From NCBI GenBank assembly GCA_033557465.1, contig CM066039.1, forward strand, positions 49,567,788-49,631,787: DNA of 64,000 nucleotides, written 5' to 3'. Source of the DNA: Ichthyophis bannanicus (lineage: Eukaryota; Chordata; Amphibia; Gymnophiona; Ichthyophiidae). Below are positions 35,020-45,910 of this stretch, piece after piece; the stretch's first letter is position 1; each line of letters opens with the position of its first letter. The notes beneath the pieces were generated by a model. That model was not told the DNA's origin. It saw nothing but the letters and a program-made list of their open reading frames with translations, and did no database searches. A program made the translations under genes and the position numbers.

Positions 35020-35462
35020 GGCTCATATTTAACCAGTTAACAGAACTGTTAACTGGTTAAACCATGGTCAGTGGGATATTCAGCAGTACTAAACTATTTA
35101 TTGTCGCCGAGTATCCCTTGCTATCCGGTTTGTATGCCACAATGCTAACCGGAGAGTGTTGAGACATTCCAGAGGTGGCACTGGAGTTAACCAGTCAGCG
35201 GCGATATGTTCAGCCACTGGCTGGTTAAATTAAAACAGCTAAAGTGAGGCCAAAAAAAGACTGGCCTAACTTTAGCCAGTTTAGTTATCTGGTCAACAGC
35301 TGAATATGGCCACTGACTATGTAGCTAAACCACTTGCTAGGCAACCTGGCTATTCAATGCTGATGGCTAGATATGACCCTGGCATTAAATATCCGGGTCT
35401 GATTTCAAATGGAGACGGGCAGATGCTTTATAAGCGCTGGCCATCTCCATTGAATCGACCCC
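35020..35462. repeat. 'gatattcag' palindromic repeat, copy 7, nearly full, reversed
   Basis: It runs from 'catatttaaccagttaac' with a perfect 'ttaaccagttaac-agaact-gttaactggttaa' hairpin, through 'agctgaatatggccactg' and 'ggtctgatttcaaatggagacgggc', to 'ggccatctccattgaatcgacccc'. It is copy 4 (22690-23155) in reverse orientation. Confidence 0.72.
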
Positions 35463-35935
35463 TCAGCTTTTAGGTATCCAAATGCACATCCCAAATGTTT
35501 TCTACCTGCACCTGTCTCCTTTTTGGCTAGTTTAAAGCCTGAACTGTATGGGGTCAGCAAGTCTCACAAAATTATGGATCATTGCGTGGTTCAGAGCAAA
35601 GCTAACAGAGAAGAAGATACCCCAAGATAAGAAGCACTGCTTTACAGCTCCTCCTGGTGGCGGGGAGAGGGGGATTATATCAGTGGCAGGGCTCAGGAAG
35701 GAGAACTGCATAGGGGTGGAGGAAAGGGGTTGTTGATGCTACTGTACGAAGAACCCAAAAGTTGCTGACATACAGTGGTGAGCAGCTTCCAAACTGCCCC
35801 TTCAGCTAAAATAGCCCTGGCGCTGAGATTCCCTAATGAATTTCACTGCCTGATACTCAGCAGATGACAATCTCTTTTTAAACATTAGCTGCCACGGGCA
35901 AAAATCAAAATGGGTATTCATCAGAAGTGCCCAGG
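35463..35935. other. Spacer, nothing recognised
   Basis: A frame at 35548-35736 lacks motifs. Confidence 0.4.
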
Positions 35936-35937
35936 AA

Positions 35938-36432
35938 AGGCTTAATAGGTTAGGACTTTACAACTTGGAAAAGAGACGACTGAGGGGAGATATGATAGAG
36001 GTCTATAAATTAATGACTGGAGTGGAACGGGTAAACGAAGATTGATTGTTTATGCCTCCAAAAAGTAGAAAGGCTAGGGGACAAGCAATGAAGCTACAAT
36101 TTAACCCATTTAAGACTAATAAGAGAAAATATTTTTTCACTCAAAGTGTAATCAAACTCTAGAATTTGTTACTGTAGGATGTAGTAAAAGCTGTTAGTGT
36201 AGCTGGGTTCAAAATAGGTTTGGACAAGCTCCTGAAGGAAAAGTCCATAACCATTATTAAAGAGGACCGGGGAAATCCACTGCTTACCCCAGGATAAGCA
36301 GCATGGAATTTGTGTACCTTTGGGAACTCGACAGGTACTTGAGACCTGGAAAGGTCGCTGTTGGAAACAGGATACTGGGCTTGACCGACCCTTGATCTGA
36401 CCCTGTTTGGCATATCTTATATTCTTAGGATA
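35938..36432 (+). mobile_element. CR1 LINE 3' end, plus strand
   Basis: RT C-terminal sequence ('ggaaaagagacgactgagggg', 'gaggtctataaattaatga') with stops, then the 3' UTR 'gataagcagcatggaatttgtg', 'ggaaacaggatactgggcttgac' and the end 'ggcatatcttatattcttagg'. The 3' UTR is of the subtype also seen at 49400-49575 and 55139-55330. Confidence 0.92.
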
Positions 36433-36439
36433 TTATGTT

Positions 36440-36550
36440 AGTGGCTTCTGCTGACTATTCAGGTTCAGTGGTTACCGCCATAGGGCTATGCAGATAGTGA
36501 AAATATTTAGCCACTATCCAAGAATCAGACTACTTAAAATTAGGACTGGA
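36440..36550. repeat. Degraded 'gatattcag'-family scrap
   Basis: 'gactattcaggttcagtggttaccgcc', 'gaaaatatttagccactatcc' and 'ggactggataatgg' are weakly similar to the family. Confidence 0.35.
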
Positions 36551-37785
36551 TAATGGTCCCTTAGATTTTATCTAAAGGTTTGCAGTTGTCTAGTTTGTCA
36601 TTTTTATTTTCTTAACAGTAAATTTAGTCCTTCTGAAAGGTTTCGGAGCCTATGAGTGGCTTTTCTTTCAGAAGCTGTGACCTACCTTTTCAACAACTTC
36701 TTGACATTGCACAAAGCACAGACCCCCAGCAGTTCACAGTAGAAGCATAGACATTCAAGAGTTAAGAAGAAAAGATATATATATGAAAGACCATAACTAA
36801 GTAAGCAAATAAATACTAAAAGGCGTCAGATATCTTCAGAGAAAAACTGGGATTGAAAGCACATTAAACACCTTGAAACTATGTCCTTGTGATTAATGCC
36901 CTACACTATAGGCTTGGGGAATGACTTACGGCCCATCCATCTTGTTTAGGAAGAGAGAGGCTGGAGATTGTGCATCACGCTTCTCCTCTCCAAAAGGGCA
37001 GGCTGCTTAGCGGAAAACATGACAGCCGCATTCTGACACCACTGGGAAATCCAGCGAAATTAAGTCTGAGCTTATTGTGACTTCTAAAGAAAAATATGCT
37101 CTCCTTTGAGAGGAAAGCCTGATCTGCAGTGCCAATGGGAAAGCCAAGGATTGGCCGTAGGGCGTTGGAATTGCTGCTTATATTTTCTGCTTGCTGCTCC
37201 TGCTTGTCCCACTGCAGGAGAGATGGACTGACACAGCTTGTAAAGGTTGATATGAAAAAAAGAGGTGAGCCGTTGATTTGACGAGATTTGACAATACGGG
37301 GTAATTTTATAAGGCGGCGTGGAAAGTTATGTGCCATGAATATGCATCATAAATCGCATATTTTCAGTGACGTATACGTGTGGTTTGGGCTTCTACATGT
37401 GTGCTTTAGACAGTCGCTATACTATGAGTACGCACATCAGACTAATGGCGCATCCTTTCACTGTGGGCGCACACAGGGCTGAAGCACAAATCTATGTAAG
37501 TTATAAAATACTATGGGCTAAAGTGCACTGTGGTTTTGTGCCTTTAGCATGCATAATCAAAGAGCATTAAATTCAAAGCCACCACATTTCCCCGATAGGT
37601 GGACGGCATTTCCCCAATAGATAACGCGTAGTGCCGTTCAATAATACAGGTCGCCAACACCTCAGTTAACTTCACCTATTGAGGTGGAGGTAATTGCATC
37701 CATGCTATCTGCAAGCCGCATCGTTAGCGTGCAGTGTATACTCATGCGCTGACACGCAATGCTCAACATGCCCACACTCCACCCA
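36551..37785. other. Spacer, nothing assignable
   Basis: Bases 37300-37740 are relatively CpG-rich with 'acgcgt' and 'tacgtatacgtg' words and may be an old repeat. I see no second copy and no gene. Confidence 0.4.
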
Positions 37786-37789
37786 TTTC

Positions 37790-38425
37790 CCCACTATTTC
37801 CCCTATTCGTCACAAGAAATCAGAGTTTCACGTCTCCCCCCTCACTTCAGGTCAATAATATAGAATTGAAGACAAAATCCACAATCCGATACCTAGGCAT
37901 TACCCTCGACCAACACCTCGATATGTCAGCCCATGTTACAAACACCACAAAAGCAATTTATCACAAGATCCGAACGCTAAGACACCTTCGCCCATTACTC
38001 AACTTCTCTGACTATAGATCAATATTCCAAGCTCTAATCATCCCTCATCTCGACTTTGCGAATGTCATCCTACATGGACTTCCACATTCAACTTTAAACC
38101 CACTCAGACTTGCCATGAACTCAGCTGCAAGGGTTCTAGTTGGTGCATCAAGGTCGGATCATATAACGCCTATCTTGATAAACCTACACTGGCTGCCACT
38201 ACCTGCCAGAATCACCTACAAAATCTTAATACTAACCTTCAAAGCCCTCAAGAACCAGCCCTCTACACCCATCAATGCACTTCTCCACCATACTACAATT
38301 AACAGAATAAGGAGAACTACGCAGATGAACACAATTGAAGTCCCCAAGTTCCTAACAAAATGTACAAAGTCAACAGCCAACAGAGCATTTTCCATTTTTG
38401 CACCGATTGCCTGGAATGCCCTCCC
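37790..38425 (+). pseudogene. L2-clade ORF2 C-terminal part, open frame
   Basis: The frame (open 37734-38438) carries 'STIRYLGITLDQHLDMSAHV', 'LDFANVILHGLPHS', 'SAARVLVGASRSDHITPILINLHWLPL' and ends 'APIAWNALPSKH', the ordered blocks after the catalytic box of L2 LINE RTs. The start methionine shown by the frame is upstream of the homology and is not real. It stops prematurely where foreign sequence begins after 'tggaatgccctccc' (38412-38425); the same ORF resumes at 38755. It is relatively well kept, so this L2 copy is younger than the others in the window. Confidence 0.88.
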
Positions 38426-38754
38426 CTCAAAACACTAATACCCTATTCCCGGTAATGCAAGTTCATTGAGCGAAGTCTTAGATCTGAAGCAGGGGCATAC
38501 ATTATGATTGGCCCCGAAACGTGCCACGTCATCTGCTACATTGCTCTCTGGATGAAGAAGGACTGTTACTTCAGTTAAGTGCTCATTGATTCTTTTAAAA
38601 AAAGAAAAAATTAAAAAAAAAAAGAAATATCTATTAAAAAGGAATTTGCCACGGCGGTATGGGGTTTTCTTCCCCTTGACTGGGTTGGCTCTTCCAACAA
38701 AAATAATTTGCTTAATTTCACCGGTGTTAGGATTTTCCGGGTTAGTTATTTACT
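38426..38754. mobile_element. Insertion in L2 between 14-bp direct repeats
   Basis: The word 'tggaatgccctccc' occurs at 38412-38425 and 38755-38768, and the L2 ORF reads up to the first copy and continues from the second. This fits a target-site duplication of a retroposed insert of 329 bp. The insert contains 'ggccccgaaacgtgccacg', an A-rich run (38595-38626) that is internal rather than terminal, and no frame. Its family is not recognised. Confidence 0.75.
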
Positions 38755-39198
38755 TGGAATGCCCTCCCAGCAGAACTCCGAGCTACCCAAAACCTGGTGG
38801 TGTTCCGAAAAGCCCTAAAACACCATCTGTTCATGCAGCACTACCCAGTCTCCCAGTTTGAAAAGCACGCACCCACCCCTCGGACCCCCCACCTAACCCC
38901 CCCCCCACTGAACATCCCCCCACTGATAATGGTTAATCAGATTTCCCTCTCTCCATCCTGACCCATGTGTACTAGTATGCTTACAGACCCCTTACATAAT
39001 CATTGAGATTTATCGTTATTGTAACATTTACATAAGCTGTATATAGTTCCCCCTAGTTCCTCCAGGTTTTGAATACCCTGTTCTATGTAAGCTCAATGTG
39101 CCATTACATTGTAGTACGTTTGTTTCAACTGTAAACCGCACTGATTATAATAGCGCGGTATATAAGAAATGTAAATAAATTAATAATAATAATAAACA
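38755..39198 (+). mobile_element. L2-clade LINE 3' end continued
   Basis: Translation resumes 'NALPAELRATQNLVVFRKALK', the end of the ORF, followed by a C-rich 3' UTR and the tail 'gtaaaccgcactgattataatagcgcggtatataag' with TAA/AAT repeats. The same tail closes the SINEs at 44108 and 48945, identifying this LINE lineage as their likely partner. Confidence 0.88.
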
Positions 39199-39355
39199 CG
39201 CAGGGCTCAGTTAACATGGTGCTAATTGTCATGGCTGCACACTAACAACATGGGCCACAGCGTGCACCAAAACCCACGCTATGTAGTGCATGTTAGTTAC
39301 AGGACCCCTATAACTTACGCGTGTTCCTTAAAAGTCTAGGCACAGGCATTAGCAG
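39199..39355. other. Short spacer
   Basis: 'cacgctatgtagtgcatgttag' and 'gctgcacactaacaacatggg' words suggest an old repeat; nothing firmer can be said. Confidence 0.3.
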
Positions 39356-39359
39356 TTCT

Positions 39360-39580
39360 AGAGTTGGTGCAACACTGGGTTGATTTTTTTGCTGTCTTAT
39401 GGTTATCCAGAGAGTGCGATCCAGGTAACTTCCAGGTCTACCCATGCTCTGCCGACATACTGCCCAGCGTTACCCGGCTAATGTTGCTGAATATCTATGC
39501 ACAGGAATGCCTAAAAAAGACATATCCAGGAAAGTGCAGCTATAACCTGTATAGTTCCCTTTGAATATTGACAGGAATAT
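39360..39580. repeat. 'gatattcag' family, diverged copy 8
   Basis: 'ttatccagagagtgcgatcc', 'ggctaatgttgctgaatatc' and 'ccctttgaatattgacagg' resemble the right half of the family. Confidence 0.5.
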
Positions 39581-39589
39581 TTATTTAGC

Positions 39590-39740
39590 TCCTGTATTGT
39601 TAGAATTTAGGTGACGAGCATGCAGTCTAAGAGGGTGCCTAAGATGATAGGAAATAAAGCAGCCTTCCCAAGAGTGGTAATGGGAGAGAGATTCGCAGCA
39701 CTTTGCTCTAACCAGTGGGCCACTACCGCACTTGTATCAG
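39590..39740 (-). mobile_element. tRNA-headed SINE head, minus
   Basis: On the minus strand 'gtggcccactggttagagcaaa' resembles an A box head and 'gctgcgaatctctctccc' a degenerate B box. Only the front part is recognisable. Confidence 0.5.
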
Positions 39741-39944
39741 TGCTGGAAGGATCATAGGAAGGACCTAAAACAAATCAGAAGGGCTCAGACAACCCCAGAT
39801 CACTAAAGAAGCATCATTGCCCTTGTGCTGCTGCTATAACTCAACTGGGGCTTTTTGCATTTGAATTTCAGATTTAAATACTAACTTTTTCTAAATCCAA
39901 GCTCAAGTCAAGTCACAACCAGGCACACAAGTTAGTCAATGTCC

Positions 39945-40105
39945 CTGGAGAGCTTACAGTTTATGCTTGTATAGGTGGAAATGGGGGAGGGGGGGGAGCG
40001 AAGGGACTTGCCAAGGTCTCAGGGACTATCAGTGGGATCTGAACTGTACTGTAGGTTCCCTAGTGCCACCGCTATAAACTCTAGGCTACTCCTCCAGTAA
40101 TTTTA
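39945..40105 (-). mobile_element. tRNA-headed SINE, degraded, minus
   Basis: On the minus strand 'ggaggagtagcctagagttta' (head), 'cagttcagatccc' (B box) and 'gaccttggcaagtccc' match the SINE order at 8088. A G-rich run interrupts the distal part. Confidence 0.7.
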
Positions 40106-40890
40106 GGGGGGGGGTTCTACTTACAGAAAGCAAGCAGGCAGGACCCAAAATGTGCTGGGCTGTCACCTGGGCAATTATTTCCAGATACAGGAGAGGGGAT
40201 TTCATAAAAGCTATCTTGTTTTCAATTCATTTTAGTTCTGGCTGGCCAAATATATATCTGCCTCATTAGCATATTCTCCCAGCGTTCTATAAATCAGCTT
40301 TCTCTCTGAATTTCAATGGCTGCAAGTCAAGTCTTCACAGTTGGACTCTTGATTCATCACTGCTCAGGGTCCCTGCCTGTAGGCAGGACTGCGGCATTCC
40401 CTATTTTCGACCTCTCCACTAAGGGACTCTGTGGTGCTGTGTTTGATGGGAATGAGGTAGGATTATGGCTCCCTTTTTTTCTACGAGATCGTCAGTGTTT
40501 GGCTCGTCTGAGATTGAAAGTGGAGAAGTTCCTCATTAGGTTAGTTTTAGAGTGATGTATATAGAAGAAACAAGAATTCCCTTCCTTTCATAGCTATTTG
40601 CCTATAGTAGATGGAAGATTTACTATGTGCGCCCCAGTCTCATTGTTTTTCCTCCCTGCTCTGTATGCATTCTGTTTTGTTATGAAAGAACTTCCCTAGA
40701 TATGGGAAAACAAAAGAAAACATCTTATATGTTCATCTTCACAGGAAGGTGTAGTAGAAAGGGTGGGTATCATCAAAACTATCCTGGGTACGGAATTAGG
40801 GGTATGTAGGGGAAATATTCTCACTTTCTTCTGTTTTTAACTTTTGTTTATTTTTGTTTGTTTCATTTGTTATGTTCTTTTGGTTTTCTT
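40106..40890. other. Spacer, nothing recognised
   Basis: Frames at 40316-40555 and 40627-40809 lack any motif. Confidence 0.4.
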
Positions 40891-40894
40891 TTGA

Positions 40895-41215
40895 GGGCAG
40901 GATTAAAACAAAGGCAAACTAGGCACATGCCTAGGTCCCAAAAGTTTAGGGGTTGCTCCTGTTAGACATGTTAATTCAATAGTTCCTAAGGCAATGTTTG
41001 CCCCGGTAGCTGCTTGGAGAAAGAAGAATGGGGCAGGCCAGAGCTATCACCACACTTAGAAGTCTTTGATCCTTTCCACACCCTGTGCATTGGCCTCCAG
41101 TCAGCAAGAGGAACTGGCGAGTAGTGGTTCCTACCTGCTGCTTCCTCCTTTTCCCTATGCAAGTCCAGATTTAGGCATAGGCAACTGGCTAGGGTGTCAT
41201 ATTATGAAAGCACCA
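40895..41215. mobile_element. Possible hAT-like non-autonomous element
   Basis: 'gcaggattaaaacaaaggcaaactaggcacatgcctagg' at the left and 'gtccagatttaggcataggcaactggctagg' at the right are inverted-looking, low-identity ends of a type seen in hAT MITEs. No clean duplication was identified. Confidence 0.45.
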
Positions 41216-41329
41216 AATAACTGCTACATAGGAGTCTAATTCTGCTTGCTTTAGGACCATGTTGTATAATCTCTGCAGAAGAATCCTCTTCCTTACACTA
41301 AGGGGTATGTTTACTCAACTGCGGTAACG

Positions 41330-41415
41330 TTATAGACCGCGTGATATGTAACGTTAACGATCGTTAGGTAACGTTAGCGCACGGTAGCATTACTTAACGA
41401 TCGTTAACGTCCCCG
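41330..41415. repeat. Subterminal palindrome cluster
   Basis: 'aacgttaacgatcgttaggtaacgtt' and 'taacgatcgttaacgt' repeat and self-pair just inside the left terminus. Such motifs are candidates for transposase binding, by analogy only. Confidence 0.65.
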
Positions 41416-43839
41416 GCCGTGGTAAACACCGCAGAGGGTGGAGAGAGGGTGGGGGAAAGGGGTCAATGGGCGGGGAGTGAGTGGGGAGAGGCTCCCTGCA
41501 CACTAACGTGCTGAACTGAAGGGCTGAATCCTACCGCGAATGAAAACCTGCCGTTAGATGCACATTTGCAGGAGAGAGAAACCATTTCAGTGTCAGCAAT
41601 GTACAGCATAGACAAGGAGCCCAAGAAACGTGATAGTAGTGCTCCATTTCCAGCACCAGCATAGTGCCCAAGTATGAAAAGCCACTATGGCGATGGTGCA
41701 AGTGGGGCATAGAAGGCTGCAGGTGGGACATGTAGCGGGGGCAGCTGGGGCACAGGGTGGACTAAGTGGGTGCCTAGGAACATAGAAACCAGAAATTAGC
41801 ATGACAGCAGTTGACAAAGGCCAAACACAATCCACCTACATCTACCTGGTCCACCCGAGCTAACAGTTGCCAGGGCACTGACCTGACATCCCCCCAGCCA
41901 ACCCTCCCCCAAGCGGAAGGAACAGACTATTGGTAGGCGGTGATGGGGGGCGGGATGTGAGGATGCTCATGTATGCCCCAGACCCCGCTCCCTAGGCGAC
42001 CACCTACCCACACAGTGGATGGCCTGGGACTGCGCACTACCATCACTGACAGCATATGGCCATGTCAGCATGGCAGGGTGTGTGTGTGTCCGTGCTGGAG
42101 GGGGCAGTGGCACCTTCCTGCAATGGACCTAGGCTATGCCCTGTACCAGTACGTGGTGTGCAGTGCAACATAAACGGTCTGGCTGAGGAAAAGTACAGGT
42201 AGTCCCAGGGACCACCATGCATCTGTGGCAACAGTGTGGTGCAGCACACCCAGCCAGTGTGTCCTGAAGCAGAGGGTCACAGGTTCAGGCCCCAGCTGTG
42301 GTTCCTGAAGAGCATGTCCCTATGTTTTTACCCTACAATGCAGATACAACAGCAACATGTGCAAAGCCCAAAGAAGCGGCGGACAGAGGTACAAACACCC
42401 ACTCACACAGGCTCCACAATCCAAAGATGCATGGAAAGTCAGGCTGTTGGCCCCAGCATTGAGCTGCAGTTATCACCAGGGCACTACTACTACCTCCTGC
42501 ACAGTTTAGCAATGTCGGCACTGTGATCAGGACCAGTGTGGCGGGCATGGTTGCCAACCACCCCTATCTTTGCACAATGCTGCAATAGGAGTGTGTGTGT
42601 GTATGTCTATCCATTGTTTTGTGACTGCCCACACCTCACCGGGCCCACAATGTCCCACTGTTACCAGCGTTAGCCTGAATATCTGCATAATGAGGAGCAA
42701 GGTGTTGTGGGTATGGCCCGGACAGTGTAGATTGGCCAGGATGCATCTTCACAGGGTGTGGGGCAATGGCTGGGACACTGTAGTGCCTGACCACCACCTG
42801 CATGGGCAGGGTGGCCACAGCATGGCATACTGGGAGGGCACTCACTTTAACCGAGCAGTGACCATGGCATGTCTAGGCTCCCACATAGCGCTCTACACTA
42901 TCTGCCTCCAGTAATACTTTTGTGTTCCCAGTGCTGGTGCCCCAATCACTGAGATGCCTGCTTGGTGCATGTAGTTTCTCTGTGAGCATGCACTATGGAC
43001 TGGCTAGTGGACTGTCTGCAGTTAGGCTGTGCATGGTTGGAACACCTATAAGGTGCAGTCTGACTGTGCTGTCTGCTGGTGACTGGCAGACAGTGTTGTG
43101 CAGTAGTTGGGGTGTTCCAGACCTAACCCCAATATTGCTTCTGGTCTGCCACTGCCCCAGGCACAGGTATGGCTCTGGCCCACCAACCCTGGAGGGCTGT
43201 TTTATATCAGCAGGATGGAAGTTGCTTCACTGGAGCTGGGGCACCTGTCCCTTACCTACAAAAAGGGTGATGTGGGCCCTTTGGGGTATGTAGTGTATAC
43301 CACTTTGACCTTATAAAGGCACTGCTACACACACCTCAAGCAGGTCTAGAAACCCCTCTGCCCTGATAACAGGTGCCCATGTCAGCCAGACCCTAACACG
43401 GGGTACACACTAATCTGGGTGGTGTCTGGTCACAGAGAGCCACATGTGACTGCAGGATACAGATGGACACCAAATTACCTTCCACTCCACTGCAAGGAAC
43501 ACCTGTCACACACTGGTAGTGACAGGGATATACAGCAGGACCTATCTCTAGCACCACATGTACTGTGGACCTAGTGCTGGGCACCCATCCTATCCCTCAG
43601 GGAGAACACAGAACCTGCACAATGGCATGATCTGTAGCTACACTGTGCCAGTATCACGCACTGTCAGTTCGTCTTTCCAAGCTGAGGTACCGGAGAGGTG
43701 CAGACCCCATTTGGTGATCAGCTGTAGACTGCTAGTCAGCATATGCATTGCATCATGGGTACTGGTGGGGTTACCCTATCCTGGCACTCAGAGCAGACAG
43801 TTTGTGCAGTGACCTGCAGTCCTTCTGTACCCAGCCATT

Positions 43840-43925
43840 GCTGTAACATACACCACGGAGGTATAGCCTACTGGTTAATACAATGGCATTCTCGGCAGTG
43901 TTCATGGGTTCCATTCCTCATTGTT
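43840..43925 (+). mobile_element. tRNA-like SINE head fragment
   Basis: 'ggtatagcctactggttaatac' (A box like) and 'catgggttccattcc' (B box like). It is short and inside the 3.8-kb element. Confidence 0.5.
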
Positions 43926-44107
43926 CCCTCCTATCATGCCTATCTTACTCAAATAGTGTGTATGCCTGTAGCAGTCATATTTTTGCAGATCTGTGCTGCC
44001 AGCCCATAATACCCTCGCCACAATTGCCAACATTCCCTTGGTCCGTCTATCTGCGTCCATCAGCTGTGTAGAGTCCTGTCTGCCTGTGCAGGCTGCCACC
44101 CCATGTC

Positions 44108-44340
44108 CCACTAGAGGACAGCAGCCTTGGGCCAGAAGGACTGGGGTTTCTAGTCCCACAGGTGCTCCTTGTGGTCTTGGGCAAGCCACTTAACCCTCCA
44201 TAGCCCATGTTCCCTGTAAATTAGTTATTTCCAAGTTATAATACCCTGTTCAATGTAATTTCAGTTTGTTCAATGTAAACCGCACTGATGCAGAATAGCG
44301 CGGTATATAAGAGAATGTAAATAAATAAATAAAAATAAAT
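44108..44340 (+). mobile_element. SINE with L2 tail, head missing
   Basis: From 'cactagaggacagcagccttgggcc' it is nearly identical to 49008-49235, ending 'gtaaaccgcactgatgcagaatagcgcggtatataag' and AAAT repeats. The tRNA-like head is absent. Confidence 0.88.
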
Positions 44341-44871
44341 GTCCTGCACTGCTACCCTTTCCTGCATTGTGCCTCTTCATGCTTGCCTCACCTGTGCCTG
44401 ATCTGCATGTCACCACCACTCCTCTGTCCACCCATCATTGTAACTATCCTGCCCCTCCGCCTCCACTGGGGGACACGTATTCCCATTGTCTGCCACCAAC
44501 TGTCTTTCCAGTACTTTACATTGCCAACACCCTGTGCTGTGGTACAGTTGCCCGAACAATGTTTGTCCTCAGTACTGGTAGCCACATGGGCTGCCCACAG
44601 ATATGGCGGGTACAGCGGCTCCCAGCGGCTCACCCTCCCCTTCACTCACCTGTTCATTGCCTTTCCTGAGTGCTCTATCTAGTGTTGGGGCTACATCTGT
44701 CTCTGTTCCTCACAGGTCATGCATGTCATCATGCGGAACCTTGCAGCCCTTAGGGTACACTAACCTAGGGCACTGTAACCTTGTTAGGCCACCTTAACCT
44801 ATGGTTCCATAGCCCAGGGTGCCTTTTACAGTGCCTTGTCCAGGGGTGCCTACTACGGCGCTTAGCCTAAG

Positions 44872-44985
44872 GAGCCCTATAGGGTGCCTTATGAGGCACC
44901 TTACAAGGCACCTTCTAGGGCGCCTTGCAGGGCACCTTACAAGGCGCCTTGTAAGGTGCCTTATGAGGCGTCTTGTAACGTGCGT
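44872..44985. repeat. 'ggcacctt/aaggtgcc' inverted-word array
   Basis: About eight alternating copies of 'ggcacctt', 'gcgcctt' and 'aaggtgcc' at roughly 11- to 12-base spacing. Each is close to its own inverse complement, so the stretch can fold in many registers. Confidence 0.85.
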
Positions 44986-45119
44986 TAGTTTGTAACATGC
45001 ATTAGCTGATACGGCTTGCTCTAAAGATGCACCGCCCATGCCTTTATATGGGCATCTCTACCTTTACCGTGGAACCTAACACGAATGACATTACCACAGT
45101 TTAGTAAACATACCTCTAA

Positions 45120-45420
45120 GTGTGATAATATATCTAACCATTAGATGTCATTGTCAACAGATTTCAAAGGATGGATTTTACAGATTAACCACAGGGCGCC
45201 ACTGTCTCAAGGCAAAAGGTATTGAGGTGCTTCTCTAATACTAGTTGATAGTACACATAAGAGTCTATTCTGTCCTGCAAATAGAAGAGACGGACCCCCT
45301 CTATTCGCCCCCTGCTGTCCCCGTCAAAAGCCTCCCTGTATGAACAAGGCATTTGGAGGCTTAGATGGGGGGCAGGAGGGGGTGTTCTGGAGGCAGAGTG
45401 AGGGCGGGATATGGGTGGTT
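45120..45420. other. Spacer
   Basis: Nothing recognised outside the Harbinger-like element and before the hairpin repeat; it may contain the latter's left flank. Confidence 0.35.
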
Positions 45421-45424
45421 CGTG

Positions 45425-45905
45425 ACCCCAGACGTACAGGGCCAATTCTGAGGTCGGCCCTGTATGTCCAGGGTTGGCACACTGGACAGGGGACTTATTC
45501 TACCTCAGAGTGGAATAAGACCCCCTGGACATCGGGAACGGCAAACCTGGACAGTGTCATAAAGATGAGGGGGTGCAGAGTATTCCCCGCAGCCTGACCC
45601 TGGCCATGGAAGGTCAGATTGGGGGTCGGGCTGCGGGGAAAGAAGATTGTGATTGGTGGCCAGAGATCATTGCTCCTGAATGGAGCCACAGTGCCATGGC
45701 AACGGGACACCATGGCACTACAGCTCCATTCAGGAGCCTCACTGAGGTAGCTGGGCGGGTGGCTGTACGTGCAGGCCAATCGGAATCAGGTCCCAGCCTG
45801 TACGTACAGGCCCTAGACCAGATTCGGATCCTGTAGGGCACGTCTAGCCCCCGCGGGATCAGAATCGGGTCTACCTTTGGGCATCCCGATTCTGATCAGA
45901 TGCAC
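45425..45905. repeat. Multi-hairpin repeat, copy 1
   Basis: At least five consecutive hairpins: 45431-45443/45456-45468 (12 of 13), 45583-45600/45623-45640 (17 of 18), 45672-45699/45710-45737 (25 of 28), 45763-45776/45796-45809 (13 of 14) and 45857-45869/45885-45897 (13 of 13). A weaker stem lies at 45491-45522. No coding frame is supported. Confidence 0.9.
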
Positions 45906-45910
45906 AGGAG

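Larger units (their letters stand above)
41302..45116. mobile_element. 3.8-kb Harbinger-like element, TAA duplication, no visible transposase
   Basis: The left end (GGGGTATGTTTACTCAACTG...) and the complement of the right end (GAGGTATGTTTACTAAACTG...) agree at about 27 of the first 32 positions. TAA flanks both sides (41299-41301 and 45117-45119), the 3-bp TWA-type duplication of PIF/Harbinger elements. Subterminal sequence from 41440 to 41640 matches the 577-bp MITE at 62927. Size suits an autonomous element, but I find no DDE or Myb-like frame; the frames are short and unrelated. It contains a SINE head (43840), a tailed SINE (44108) and a 'ggcacctt' array (44872). Confidence 0.8.

Noticed and set aside
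42922..43293. 123-codon frame in the 3.8-kb element as a transposase
   Set aside because: No DDE, HTH or nuclease-like blocks; Cys- and Trp-rich composition typical of random frames in GC-balanced DNA.
44880..44985. CRISPR-like array
   Set aside because: Words are 8 to 12 bases, inverted, without unique spacers, and the genome is a eukaryote's.
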